A stretch of DNA of 64,000 bases, from positions 4,030,001 to 4,094,000 of the forward strand of contig NC_015761.1 of the NCBI RefSeq assembly GCF_000252995.1, given 5' to 3'. This document shows positions 9,021 to 21,748 of the stretch, piece after piece. A program made the position numbers and the translations under genes. Each line of letters starts with the position of its first letter. The first letter of the stretch is position 1. Below the pieces are notes generated by a model. That model was not told the DNA's origin and ran no database searches. It saw only the letters and a program-made list of their open reading frames with translations. This DNA comes from Salmonella bongori NCTC 12419. GTDB taxonomy: Bacteria; Pseudomonadota; Gammaproteobacteria; Enterobacterales; Enterobacteriaceae.

Positions 9021-9100
9021 CGCCTCCATCGACACGGCGGATGTGAATCACTTCACACAAACAGCCGGCCGGTTGAAGAGAAAAATCCTGAAATTCAGGG

Positions 9101-9128
9101 TTGACTCTGAAAGAGGAAAGCGTAATAT
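9101..9128 (+). promoter_or_regulatory. rRNA operon promoter P2
   Basis: -35 TTGACT (9101-9106), 16-bp spacer, -10 TAATAT (9123-9128). It lies about 110 bp after P1, the usual tandem arrangement. Confidence 0.85.
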
Positions 9129-9168
9129 ACGCCACCTCGCGACGGTGAGCTGAAAGCCGCGTCGCAAC

Positions 9169-9180
9169 TGCTCTTTAACA
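9169..9180 (+). promoter_or_regulatory. boxA antitermination site in rRNA leader
   Basis: TGCTCTTTAACA matches the rrn boxA, where Nus factors load for antitermination and 30S assembly. It is about 130 bp before the mature 16S end. Confidence 0.85.
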
Positions 9181-9312
9181 ATTTATCAGACAATCTGTGT
9201 GGGCACTCGAAGATACGGATTCTTAACGTCGCAAGACGAAAAATGAATACCAAGTCTCAAGAGTGAACACGTAATTCATTACGAAGTTTAATTCATTGAG
9301 CATCAAACTTTT

Positions 9313-10854
<1,542 letters not shown>

Positions 10855-10939
10855 CCTGAAAGAAACGGTCTTTGCAGTGCTCACACAGATTGTCTGATGA
10901 AAAGTAAAAAGCAAGGCGTCTTGCGATTGAGACTTCAGT

Positions 10940-11015
10940 GTCCCCTTCGTCTAGAGGCCCAGGACACCGCCCTTTCACGGCGGTAACAGGGGTTCGAATC
11001 CCCTAGGGGACGCCA
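10940..11015 (+). tRNA. tRNA-Glu (anticodon TTC)
   Basis: A 76-nt tRNA in the 16S-23S spacer. The acceptor stem GTCCCCT pairs with AGGGGAC, the anticodon loop CTTTCAC reads TTC, the T-loop is GTTCGAATC, and CCA is encoded (11013-11015). It is the spacer tRNA expected for an rrnE-type operon. Confidence 0.98.
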
Positions 11016-11055
11016 GCGTTCGAACTGATGAGGTCAAACCTCCCAGGGGACGCCA
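11016..11055 (+). repeat. 40-bp block with partial second copy of the tRNA-Glu 3' end
   Basis: Directly after the tRNA CCA lies a 40-bp block that begins with a T-loop-like GTTCGAA (11018-11024) and ends with AGGGGACGCCA (11045-11055), an exact repeat of the tRNA-Glu 3' end (11005-11015). It lacks the rest of a tRNA. The E. coli spacer, as I remember it, goes straight from the tRNA to CTTGCTGG, which here resumes at 11056. Confidence 0.75.
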
Positions 11056-11088
11056 CTTGCTGGTTTGTGAGTGAAAGTCACCGGCCTT

Positions 11089-11140
11089 AATATCTCAAAA
11101 CTGGCTTACGAGTCACGTTTGAGATATTTGCTCTTTAAAA
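11089..11140 (+). promoter_or_regulatory. Spacer processing stem and boxA before 23S
   Basis: Stem AATATCTCAAA (11089-11099) / TTTGAGATATT (11118-11128) is directly followed by boxA-like TGCTCTTTAAAA (11129-11140). This is the usual spacer antitermination and processing arrangement. Confidence 0.7.
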
Positions 11141-11235
11141 ATCTGGATCAAGCTGAAAATTGAAACAATGAACAGGCAACTGTTCATGAGTCTCTCAATT
11201 ATCGCAATCTGAAGAGAAACATCTTCGGGTTGTGA

Positions 11236-14140
<2,905 letters not shown>

Positions 14141-14206
14141 ACAACGCCGAAGATGTTTTGGCGGATTGAGAAGACGAACAATTTTCAGCTCAGATTCCGG
14201 ATTGTA

Positions 14207-14326
14207 GTACGCAATAATTTGCGCAGCAGCAAGGCGGCAAGCGAAGGAAAGGAAGGAGCATACTGAAGTATGTGACTGACTTTACGAGTGCAGCCAACGC
14301 CGCTGATGCGATAAAGTATTGCGTAC
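14207..14326. repeat. ERIC-like element in the 23S-5S spacer
   Basis: A 120-bp block with perfect 10-bp inverted ends, GTACGCAATA (14207-14216) and TATTGCGTAC (14317-14326). Its interior has the ERIC layout: aaggcggcaagcg, then ggagcatactgaagtatgtgactga around a central dyad, then gtgcagccaacgc. It makes the spacer 200 nt, about twice the E. coli length, and is transcribed within the pre-rRNA. Confidence 0.75.
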
Positions 14327-14340
14327 CGAGCACAAGAATT

Positions 14341-14460
14341 TGCCTGGCGGCACTAGCGCGGTGGTCCCACCTGACCCCATGCCGAACTCAGAAGTGAAAC
14401 GCCGTAGCGCCGATGGTAGTGTGGGGTCTCCCCATGCGAGAGTAGGGAACTGCCAGGCAT
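14341..14460 (+). rRNA. 5S ribosomal RNA
   Basis: Complete 120-nt 5S RNA from TGCCTGGCGG to TGCCAGGCAT, with the terminal helix closed. Last gene of the rRNA operon. Confidence 0.99.
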
Positions 14461-14472
14461 CAGACAAGAAGA

Positions 14473-14500
14473 AGCCCATCCTGACGGATGGGCTTTTTTG
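14473..14500 (+). terminator. Rho-independent terminator of the rRNA operon
   Basis: Stem AGCCCATC (14473-14480) / GATGGGCT (14487-14494) followed by a T6 tract, 13 bp after 5S. Confidence 0.92.
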
Positions 14501-14528
14501 CGTCTGTGGCCTGACAGGACAGCGCCGC

Positions 14529-14612
14529 AGACCGGATAAGGCGAGGCCGCCTCCCGGTGGTGCCGGGAAGATACAGTCAGACCGCCTAATGGCGTTACGC
14601 TTATCAGTCCTA
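14529..14612. repeat. REP/BIME palindromes after the rRNA operon
   Basis: Two inverted REP-type units, ACCGGATAAGGCGAGGCCGCCT (14531 on, imperfect) and CCTAATGGCGTTACGCTTATCAGTC, lie between the rRNA terminator and the convergent yjaB. Confidence 0.65.
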
Positions 14613-14654
14613 TATCCACTGGACCTTATCTGGCCTACGGTAGAGCGCCATCAC

Positions 14655-15092
14655 TTAAGGGTGGACTAAATTCAACAATGGATAAGGTTTTCCAAGATCG
14701 TCGACTTCTGAACGCCCCGTCACTTTGAACCCCATTTTCTGATAAAAACCCACAGCCTGATCATTCTGCTCATTAACATTAGTCGTCAAATGAGGTGCCA
14801 GCGATAGGGCATGCTTTACCAGCATCTTGCCGACGCCCTGACCGCGAGCGTCAGGATCAACAAACAGAGCATCCATATGCTCACCGGTAAGCAACATAAA
14901 CCCGACCGGGTCGTCCTGTTCTGTTACTGCTACCCATAGCGGCGCTTCAGGTAAAAATGAACGGACCAGTTCTTCGAGCTCAAGACGATACGCTTTTGAT
15001 AGAAAATTGTGTGTGGCATCGACGGAGCGACACCAGATCGCAATCAGTTTTTCTCCTTCATCTTGTCGTGACCGACGGATGCTAATAACCAT
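14655..15092 (-). CDS. yjaB: YjaB, GNAT-family N-acetyltransferase
   Basis: A 145-residue Gcn5-related acetyltransferase that moves an acetyl group from acetyl-CoA to an unknown acceptor. The fold is visible as the N-terminal VISIRRSR strand, the PVGFMLL strand, the acetyl-CoA pyrophosphate loop DPDARGQGVGKMLV and the C-terminal NEQNDQAVGFYQKMGFKVTGR. The length matches the family (147 in E. coli). It is convergent with the rRNA operon and divergent from metA, with a 156-bp shared promoter region. Substrate unknown. Confidence 0.92.
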   Translation of the reverse strand: MVISIRRSRQDEGEKLIAIWCRSVDATHNFLSKAYRLELEELVRSFLPEAPLWVAVTEQDDPVGFMLLTGEHMDALFVDPDARGQGVGKMLVKHALSLAPHLTTNVNEQNDQAVGFYQKMGFKVTGRSEVDDLGKPYPLLNLVHP

Positions 15093-15197
15093 ATCTTCTC
15101 CTTTTCGTTATGCTTATATTCTAATGCAAATAACGTCTTGAAACTTTCTCACCTTTGTCTGCCAGGCTCGACATTAATGAATTTTCTCGGTATCTTC

Positions 15198-15229
15198 AGC
15201 TATCTGGATGTCTAAACGTTTAAACGTAT
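15198..15229 (+). promoter_or_regulatory. Four tandem MetJ boxes upstream of metA
   Basis: Four adjoining 8-mers resemble the met box AGACGTCT: AGCTATCT, GGATGTCT, AAACGTTT, AAACGTAT. The run ends 19 bp before the metA ATG, as expected for methionine/MetJ repression. Confidence 0.85.
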
Positions 15230-15248
15230 GTTGTGAGGTTATCAGGTT

Positions 15249-16178
15249 ATGCCGATTCGAGTGCTGGATGAGCTACCCGCCGTCAATTTCTTGCGTGAGG
15301 AAAATGTCTTTGTCATGACGACATCTCGTGCTTCTGGCCAGGAAATTCGTCCGTTGAAGGTACTTATCCTTAATCTGATGCCAAAGAAAATCGAAACTGA
15401 GAATCAGTTTCTCCGTTTGCTGTCTAACTCCCCACTGCAGGTTGATATTCAGCTATTGCGCATTGATGCTCGCGAATCGCGCAATACCCCCGCAGAGCAT
15501 CTGAACAACTTCTACTGTAACTTTGACGAGATTTGCGATCAAAACTTTGATGGGCTTATTGTCACTGGCGCCCCGCTTGGCCTGGTAGAATTTAATGATG
15601 TCGCCTACTGGCCGCAAATCAGGCAGGTGCTGGAATGGGCAAAAGATCACGTTACCTCAACGCTATTTGTCTGTTGGGCGGTACAGGCGGCTCTCAATAT
15701 CCTCTATGGTATTCCCAAACAAACCCGTACCGATAAACTTTCTGGCGTCTATGAACATCATATCCTTCAGCCGCACGCGTTGCTGACCCGTGGCTTTGAT
15801 GATTCTTTCCTTGCGCCTCATTCGCGCTATGCGGACTTTCCGGCGGCTCTGATACGCGACTATACCGATCTTGAAATTCTGGCAGAGACGGAAGAGGGCG
15901 ATGCTTATCTGTTTGCCAGTAAAGATAAGCGTATTGCCTTTGTGACCGGGCATCCTGAATATGATGCGCATACTTTGGCAAGCGAATATTTCCGTGATGT
16001 GGAAGCAGGGCTGTGCCCGGAGGTGCCGTATAACTACTTCCCGCAAAACGATCCGCGAAACAAACCGCAGGCCACCTGGCGTAGTCATGGCAATCTGCTG
16101 TTTACGAACTGGCTCAACTATTACGTTTACCAGATCACACCGTATGATCTACGTCACATGAATCCAACCTTAGATTAA
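15249..16178 (+). CDS. metA: Homoserine O-succinyltransferase
   Basis: First committed step of methionine synthesis: transfer of succinyl from succinyl-CoA to homoserine, in the cytoplasm. The product is 309 residues, the family length. Expected catalytic residues are present: C142 (FVCWAVQAA), H235 and E237 (GHPEYD). The segment LNLMPKKIETE (41-51) is typical. MetJ boxes precede it and a terminator follows at 16223. The start ATG at 15249 has only a weak ribosome site (gaggttatcagg). Confidence 0.98.
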   Translation: MPIRVLDELPAVNFLREENVFVMTTSRASGQEIRPLKVLILNLMPKKIETENQFLRLLSNSPLQVDIQLLRIDARESRNTPAEHLNNFYCNFDEICDQNFDGLIVTGAPLGLVEFNDVAYWPQIRQVLEWAKDHVTSTLFVCWAVQAALNILYGIPKQTRTDKLSGVYEHHILQPHALLTRGFDDSFLAPHSRYADFPAALIRDYTDLEILAETEEGDAYLFASKDKRIAFVTGHPEYDAHTLASEYFRDVEAGLCPEVPYNYFPQNDPRNKPQATWRSHGNLLFTNWLNYYVYQITPYDLRHMNPTLD

Positions 16179-16222
16179 TCTTCTGACACTAACGATCCTT
16201 AAGCGTTTCAGCATGTTGAATC

Positions 16223-16247
16223 AGGCACCTTCGGGGGCCTTTTTTAT
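16223..16247 (+). terminator. Terminator of metA
   Basis: Imperfect stem AGGCACC / GGGGCCT around a TTCG-type loop, followed by TTTTTTATTT, 45 bp after metA. Confidence 0.75.
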
Positions 16248-16325
16248 TTCCGAAACACGCCTCACCAAGTGAAAAAACTTTATATTTATTGTTATCAACG
16301 AGTTGCGTAATTATATATTTAAAAA

Positions 16326-16352
16326 TGGAAATTGTTTTTGATTTTGAAATTT
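16326..16352. promoter_or_regulatory. IclR operator of aceBAK
   Basis: TGGAAATTGTTTTTGATTTT and the following GAAATTTA match the IclR-binding region known from the E. coli aceB promoter. It lies about 95 bp before the aceB start. A CRP or ArcA site cannot be assigned from sequence alone. Confidence 0.75.
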
Positions 16353-16446
16353 AATTGAGTAGTCTTAGTTGTGCTGAACGAAAAGTACACAACGATCCTT
16401 CGTTCGCATTGGGGATGTAATCTGATCAATGACGAGGAGCTTTACG

Positions 16447-18048
16447 ATGAATCAACAGGCAACGACAACTGATGCGTTAATCTTTACCAGGCCGCAAGGT
16501 GAGCTGGAGAAGCAGGTTCTGACTGCTGAAGCGGTAGAATTTCTGACGGAGCTGGTCACGCGCTTTGCGCCTAAACGTAATAAACTCCTTGCCGCCCGCA
16601 TTCAACAGCAGCGGGACATCGATAATGGTAGATTGCCTGATTTTATTTCGGAAACTGCTTCCATTCGTAATGGCAACTGGACGATTCGCGGCATTCCTGA
16701 GGACTTACAGGATCGTCGGGTGGAGATTACCGGCCCGGTTGAACGGAAAATGGTAATTAATGCGCTCAATGCAAACGTAAAAGTCTTTATGGCCGATTTT
16801 GAAGATTCGCTGGCACCGGACTGGAACAAAGTCATTGACGGACAAATCAACCTGCGTGATGCAGTAAACGGCACCATTAGCTATACCAACGAAGCCGGAA
16901 AAATTTACCAGTTGAAACCCGATCCGGCGGTACTGATTTGCCGCGTTCGCGGCCTGCATCTACCGGAAAAACATGTCACCTGGCGCGGTGAGGCTATTCC
17001 CGGTAGTTTGTTTGATTTTGCGCTCTACTTTTTCCACAACTACAAAAGCTTGCTGGCGAAAGGTAGCGGTCCATATTTCTATCTGCCGAAAACGCAGTCC
17101 TGGCAGGAAGCAGCCTGGTGGAGCGAAGTCTTCAGCTATGCCGAAGACCGCTTCAACCTGCCGCGCGGCACGATCAAAGCCACGCTGTTAATTGAAACGC
17201 TGCCCGCCGTGTTCCAGATGGACGAGATCTTGCACGCCCTGCGCGATCATATTGTGGGTCTGAACTGTGGTCGCTGGGATTACATCTTCAGCTATATCAA
17301 GACATTGAAAAACTATCCGGATCGCGTCCTGCCGGACCGGCAGGTGGTAACGATGGACAAACCGTTTCTTAGTGCCTACTCACGCCTGCTGATCAAAACC
17401 TGCCATAAACGTGGTGCTTTTGCGATGGGCGGCATGGCAGCCTTTATTCCGAGCAAAGACGCAGAACGCAACGCCCAGGTACTGAACAAAGTGAAGGCGG
17501 ATAAATCCCTGGAAGCGAATAACGGTCATGACGGTACGTGGATTGCGCATCCCGGACTGGCGGATACTGCGATGGCTGTCTTTAACGAGGTGCTGGGTAA
17601 CAACAGGAACCAACTGTTCGTCACACGCGATGAAGATGCGCCGATTACTGCTGAGCAGCTACTGGAACCGTGTGAAGGCGAACGTACAGAAGCCGGAATG
17701 CGCGCCAACATTCGTGTGGCAGTACAGTACATTGAAGCATGGATCTCCGGCAATGGCTGTGTACCGATTTACGGTCTGATGGAAGATGCCGCGACGGCGG
17801 AAATCTCACGAACCTCTATTTGGCAGTGGATTCACCATGAGAAAACACTGAGCAACGGTAAGCCAGTGACTAAAGCGCTGTTCCGCGACATGCTGGCGGA
17901 AGAGATGCGGGTAATTCAGGACGAACTGGGCGAGCACCGCTACAGTAGCGGGCGCTTCGACGATGCCGCGCGCCTGATGGAACAGATCACCACCTCTGAC
18001 GAGTTAATTGATTTCCTGACCTTGCCAGGCTACCGCCTGCTGGCATAA
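16447..18048 (+). CDS. aceB: Malate synthase A
   Basis: Glyoxylate shunt: condenses glyoxylate with acetyl-CoA to malate. Starting at the ATG with GACGAGGAGC 6-15 bp upstream gives 533 residues, the E. coli length. An in-frame extension to 16429 is not needed. Family features include NVKVFMADFEDSLAP, ICRVRGLHLPEKH, LIETLPAVFQM, LNCGRWDYIFSYIK and the C-terminal EISRTSIWQW. First gene of aceBAK. Unusually, a 123-bp palindromic element separates it from aceA. Confidence 0.98.
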   Translation: MNQQATTTDALIFTRPQGELEKQVLTAEAVEFLTELVTRFAPKRNKLLAARIQQQRDIDNGRLPDFISETASIRNGNWTIRGIPEDLQDRRVEITGPVERKMVINALNANVKVFMADFEDSLAPDWNKVIDGQINLRDAVNGTISYTNEAGKIYQLKPDPAVLICRVRGLHLPEKHVTWRGEAIPGSLFDFALYFFHNYKSLLAKGSGPYFYLPKTQSWQEAAWWSEVFSYAEDRFNLPRGTIKATLLIETLPAVFQMDEILHALRDHIVGLNCGRWDYIFSYIKTLKNYPDRVLPDRQVVTMDKPFLSAYSRLLIKTCHKRGAFAMGGMAAFIPSKDAERNAQVLNKVKADKSLEANNGHDGTWIAHPGLADTAMAVFNEVLGNNRNQLFVTRDEDAPITAEQLLEPCEGERTEAGMRANIRVAVQYIEAWISGNGCVPIYGLMEDAATAEISRTSIWQWIHHEKTLSNGKPVTKALFRDMLAEEMRVIQDELGEHRYSSGRFDDAARLMEQITTSDELIDFLTLPGYRLLA

Positions 18049-18051
18049 ATG

Positions 18052-18174
18052 CCCAGGCTATTTTGTTCGCCATTTTGGCCCGGGGCAGTGCTCAAAATCC
18101 TCACGTACTATAAGTACGCTCCGGTTTTTGCGCGGCTTCCCGTGCCCAAACTGCCTTCACCAATAACGCCTGGG
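18052..18174. repeat. 123-bp MITE-like palindrome between aceB and aceA
   Basis: The block starts CCCAGGC and ends GCCTGGG. Each arm can be aligned with the reverse of the other (for example CATTTTGGCCCGGG left, AGTTTGGGCACGGG right when reversed), meeting at a central dyad CGTACTATAAGTACG (about 18107-18121). It begins 4 bp after the aceB stop. The E. coli gap, from memory, is about 33 bp, so this is an insertion. It has no coding capacity. Confidence 0.75.
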
Positions 18175-18204
18175 AAGCCAGGCAATAATATGGAGCATCT
18201 GCAC

Positions 18205-19509
18205 ATGAAAACCCGTACACAACAAATCGAAGAATTACAGAAAGAATGGACCCAACCGCGCTGGGAAGGCATTACCCGCCCGTATAGCGCGGAGGATGTG
18301 GTGAAGTTACGTGGCTCGGTCAACCCGGAATGCACGCTGGCGCAGCTCGGTGCCGCTAAAATGTGGCGTCTGCTGCACGGTGAAGCCAAAAAAGGATATG
18401 TTAACAGCCTCGGCGCGCTGACCGGCGGTCAGGCGCTACAGCAGGCGAAAGCCGGTATTGAAGCAGTATATCTGTCAGGCTGGCAGGTAGCGGCGGATGC
18501 CAACCTCGCCTCCAGCATGTACCCGGATCAATCGTTGTACCCGGCGAACTCTGTACCGGCGGTGGTGGATCGGATCAACAATACGTTCCGTCGTGCGGAT
18601 CAGATCCAGTGGTCCAGCGGCATTGAGCCGAACGATCCGCGTTATGTGGATTACTTCCTGCCGATCGTCGCTGATGCCGAAGCGGGTTTTGGCGGCGTGC
18701 TGAACGCCTTCGAACTGATGAAATCGATGATTGAGGCCGGTGCAGCGGCGGTACACTTCGAAGATCAGCTTGCGTCGGTGAAAAAATGCGGACACATGGG
18801 TGGTAAAGTGCTGGTGCCAACGCAGGAAGCCATTCAGAAGCTGGTTGCCGCGCGTCTGGCAGCCGATGTGATGGGCGTCCCGACGCTGTTGGTGGCCCGT
18901 ACTGATGCCGATGCAGCGGATCTGATTACTTCTGATTGCGACCCATACGACAGTGACTTTATCACTGGAGAGCGTACCAGTGAGGGCTTTTACCGTACCC
19001 AGGCAGGTATTGAGCAGGCGATCAGCCGTGGCCTGGCGTATGCGCCGTATGCCGACCTGGTGTGGTGTGAAACCTCCACGCCGGATCTGACGTTGGCACA
19101 ACGCTTTGCCGATGCTATTCACGCGAAATATCCAGGCAAATTGTTGGCCTACAACTGCTCACCGTCGTTTAACTGGCAGAAGAATCTGGATGATAAAACC
19201 ATTGCCAGCTTCCAGCAGCAGTTGTCGGATATGGGGTACAAGTATCAGTTTATCACCCTGGCTGGCATTCACAGCATGTGGTTCAACATGTTTGACCTGG
19301 CGCACGCGTATGCCCAGGGCGAGGGGATGAAGCACTACGTTGAGAAAGTCCAGCAGCCAGAGTTCGCGGCTGGGAAAGAAGGCTACACCTTCGTCTCTCA
19401 CCAACAGGAAGTCGGAACGGGTTACTTTGATAAGGTGACTACCATTATTCAGGGCGGCGCCTCTTCCGTCACCGCACTGACCGGTTCGACCGAAGAATCA
19501 CAGTTCTGA
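18205..19509 (+). CDS. aceA: Isocitrate lyase
   Basis: Splits isocitrate into glyoxylate and succinate, the committing step of the glyoxylate shunt. Starting at the ATG of MKTRTQQIEELQ gives 434 residues, the family length. A longer frame reaching back to 18049 would run through the palindromic insertion and is not credible. The active-site signature KKCGHMGGK carries catalytic Cys195. GWQVAADAN, DADAEAGFGG-type loops (VADAEAGFGG) and CSPSFNW are also present. The ribosome site is TGGAGC. Middle gene of aceBAK, followed by REP palindromes before aceK. Confidence 0.98.
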   Translation: MKTRTQQIEELQKEWTQPRWEGITRPYSAEDVVKLRGSVNPECTLAQLGAAKMWRLLHGEAKKGYVNSLGALTGGQALQQAKAGIEAVYLSGWQVAADANLASSMYPDQSLYPANSVPAVVDRINNTFRRADQIQWSSGIEPNDPRYVDYFLPIVADAEAGFGGVLNAFELMKSMIEAGAAAVHFEDQLASVKKCGHMGGKVLVPTQEAIQKLVAARLAADVMGVPTLLVARTDADAADLITSDCDPYDSDFITGERTSEGFYRTQAGIEQAISRGLAYAPYADLVWCETSTPDLTLAQRFADAIHAKYPGKLLAYNCSPSFNWQKNLDDKTIASFQQQLSDMGYKYQFITLAGIHSMWFNMFDLAHAYAQGEGMKHYVEKVQQPEFAAGKEGYTFVSHQQEVGTGYFDKVTTIIQGGASSVTALTGSTEESQF

Positions 19510-19517
19510 TCAATGCT

Positions 19518-19592
19518 GATGCCCGGTGGCGCTGCACTTACCGGGCCTACAAATCGTAGGCCGGATAAGGCGGTAGCCGCTATCCGGCAACA
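19518..19592. repeat. REP/BIME pair between aceA and aceK
   Basis: Two REP units, GATGCCCGGTGGCGCTGCAC...CCGGGCC and GTAGGCCGGATAAGGCGG...CTATCCGGC, lie back to back. The same arrangement in E. coli is linked to much lower aceK than aceA expression; the same effect here is inference. Confidence 0.85.
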
Positions 19593-19615
19593 TCCGCTTT
19601 GCATGAGGGAAGGCG

Positions 19616-21367
19616 ATGCCGCGTGGCCTGGAATTACTGATTGCACAAACCATTCTGCAAGGCTTTGATGCGCAGTATGGGCGATTTCTTGAAGTGACCT
19701 CCGGCGCGCAGCAGCGTTTTGAACAGGCCGACTGGCACGCCGTCCAGCAGGCGATGAAAAGCCGTATCCACCTCTACGATCATCATGTCGGTCTGGTAGT
19801 GGAGCAATTACGCTGTATTACCGATGGTAAAAGTACTGATGCGGATTTTTTATTACGCGTCAAAGAACATTACACCCGTTTGTTGCCGGATTACCCGCGC
19901 TTCGAGATTGCGGAGAGCTTTTTTAACTCCGTCTATTGCCGGTTATTTGACCACCGCTCATTAACGCCTGAGCGGTTATTTATTTTCAGCTCACAGCCGG
20001 AGCGGCGTTTCCGTACCATTCCGCGTCCGCTGGCAAAAGACTTCTTTCCTGAACAGGGCTGGGAACCGTTATTGGTGCGGATACTTAGCGACCTCCCGTT
20101 ACGTCTGCCCTGGCAAAATAAAAGCCGTGATATTCATTATATCATCGCTCATCTGACGGAAACTTTTGGCGCGGAGGGGCTGCCTCGCTGTCATTTGCAG
20201 GTGACGAACGAATTGTTTTATCGTAACAAGGCTGCCTGGCTGGTGGGCAAATTCATCACCCCAGACGGTACGCTGCCATTTTTATTACCGATTCATCGTA
20301 CCGATGAAGGCGAGCTGTTTGTTGATACCTGCCTGACAACTACCGCCGAAGCCAGCATTGTGTTTGGCTTTGCCCGCTCTTATTTTATGGTGTACGCGCC
20401 TCTGCCTGCCGCCCTGGTTGAATGGCTGCGTGAAATTCTGCCTGGTAAAACTACCGCCGAGCTCTATATGGCGATTGGCTGCCAGAAACATGCCAAAACC
20501 GAAAGCTACCGCGAATATTTAGGTTATCTGGCTAACAGTGATGAAAAATTTATTGAGGCTCCCGGTATCCGCGGCATGGTGATGCTGGTATTTACCCTAC
20601 CGGGATTCGATCGGGTATTTAAAATCATCAAAGATAAGTTCGCGCCGCAAAAAGAGGTATCTGCCGCCCACGTTCGCGCCTGCTATCAGCTGGTTAAAGA
20701 ACACGATCGCGTCGGACGTATGGCGGATACCCAGGAGTTTGAGAATTTTGTGTTAGATAAACAGCGAATCGATCCGGCGTTAATGGCGCTTTTGCAGCAA
20801 GAAGCGCCTGAGAAAATTACCGATCTTGGGGAACAAATTGCCATTCGTCATCTCTATATTGAACGCCGGATGGTACCGCTCAATATCTGGCTTGAGCAAG
20901 CTGAAGGACAGCAGTTACGGGACGCGATTGAGGAGTACGGTAATGCGATTCGTCAGCTCGCCGCTGCCAATATTTTCCCCGGCGATATGCTGTTTAAAAA
21001 CTTTGGTGTCACTCGTCATGGGCGCGTAGTGTTCTACGACTACGATGAAATTTGCTATATGACGGAGGTGCATTTTCGCGACATTCCGCCAGCACGTTAC
21101 CCGGAAGATGAGCTGGCCTGCGAACCGTGGTACAGCGTTTCGCCGGGCGACGTCTTCCCGGAGGAGTTCCGGCACTGGCTGTGCGCCGACCCGCGTATCG
21201 GGCCGCTGTTTGAGGAGATGCACGCCGATCTGTTTCGCGCCGATTACTGGCGCGGCCTGCAGACACGCATCAAAAACGGTCACGTAGAAGATGTTTATGC
21301 CTATCGCCGCCGCCAGCGTTTTAGCGTGCGCTACGGTGCGATCTCGACTACGGTAAACTCTTCGTAA
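19616..21367 (+). CDS. aceK: Isocitrate dehydrogenase kinase/phosphatase
   Basis: Reversibly phosphorylates isocitrate dehydrogenase to divert isocitrate into the glyoxylate shunt. The product is 583 residues. The N-terminal regulatory region covers about 1-310. The kinase-like part shows the ATP-loop segment APGIRGMVMLVFTLPGFD and conserved VVFYDYDEICYM near residue 475. It starts 106 bp after aceA behind REP palindromes, with ribosome site GAGGGAAGG. The last 37 bp overlap, tail to tail, with the oppositely oriented ASCH gene. Confidence 0.97.
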   Translation: MPRGLELLIAQTILQGFDAQYGRFLEVTSGAQQRFEQADWHAVQQAMKSRIHLYDHHVGLVVEQLRCITDGKSTDADFLLRVKEHYTRLLPDYPRFEIAESFFNSVYCRLFDHRSLTPERLFIFSSQPERRFRTIPRPLAKDFFPEQGWEPLLVRILSDLPLRLPWQNKSRDIHYIIAHLTETFGAEGLPRCHLQVTNELFYRNKAAWLVGKFITPDGTLPFLLPIHRTDEGELFVDTCLTTTAEASIVFGFARSYFMVYAPLPAALVEWLREILPGKTTAELYMAIGCQKHAKTESYREYLGYLANSDEKFIEAPGIRGMVMLVFTLPGFDRVFKIIKDKFAPQKEVSAAHVRACYQLVKEHDRVGRMADTQEFENFVLDKQRIDPALMALLQQEAPEKITDLGEQIAIRHLYIERRMVPLNIWLEQAEGQQLRDAIEEYGNAIRQLAAANIFPGDMLFKNFGVTRHGRVVFYDYDEICYMTEVHFRDIPPARYPEDELACEPWYSVSPGDVFPEEFRHWLCADPRIGPLFEEMHADLFRADYWRGLQTRIKNGHVEDVYAYRRRQRFSVRYGAISTTVNSS

Positions 21368-21747
21368 ACCAACTCCATTTCCGGGGACCAATTACCTTCG
21401 CGCTCAAAAAAAGCGCGGTGCGCCGCTTGCCAGTACGTCAGGCTGAGATCCCCTTCGCCTTCCAGTGCGGCGAGATCGGCACTCATCTCGTTAAAGCGGA
21501 TCAACCTGAGCGACAGCGTGCGTATGACGCATACGGCGTCGCCTGCGCCGTTGAGCACAATGTGATATGCTCCAGGTGTGACGGGGGGCTGCTCTTTCTG
21601 ATAGCTGGCCAGTGAACTGCAGGTGCCGCGCTTTTTACCGGCGACCACCAACGCCGCCAGTTCGTCGGCCAACGCCGGCGAATCACCGAAAGACCAGCAT
21701 AAAGACTGTGGGTATTTCTCCTGCCAGTATAATTTCAGACTGCTCAT
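21331..21747 (-). CDS. ASCH-domain protein
   Basis: A 138-residue soluble protein of the ASCH (PUA-like) superfamily. Supporting features are the glycine/basic loop ALVVAGKKRGTCSS, the strand-rich middle (PGAYHIVLNGAGDAVCVIRT), and EGEGDLSLTYWQAAHRAFF near the end, a typical ASCH/EOLA-like segment. RNA binding or RNase activity is known for some relatives, but the role here is unknown. The ATG at 21747 starts one base after the iclR stop, pointing to translational coupling. A start at 21762 would overlap iclR. The 3' end overlaps aceK by 37 bp. Not in E. coli K-12 at this place, as far as I recall. Confidence 0.8.
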   Translation of the reverse strand: MSSLKLYWQEKYPQSLCWSFGDSPALADELAALVVAGKKRGTCSSLASYQKEQPPVTPGAYHIVLNGAGDAVCVIRTLSLRLIRFNEMSADLAALEGEGDLSLTYWQAAHRAFFEREGNWSPEMELVYEEFTVVEIAP

Positions 21748-21748
21748 G

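Noticed and set aside
18049..18204. Upstream extension of aceA
   Set aside because: It would translate the palindromic insertion; the ATG at 18205 gives the standard 434-residue protein with a ribosome site.
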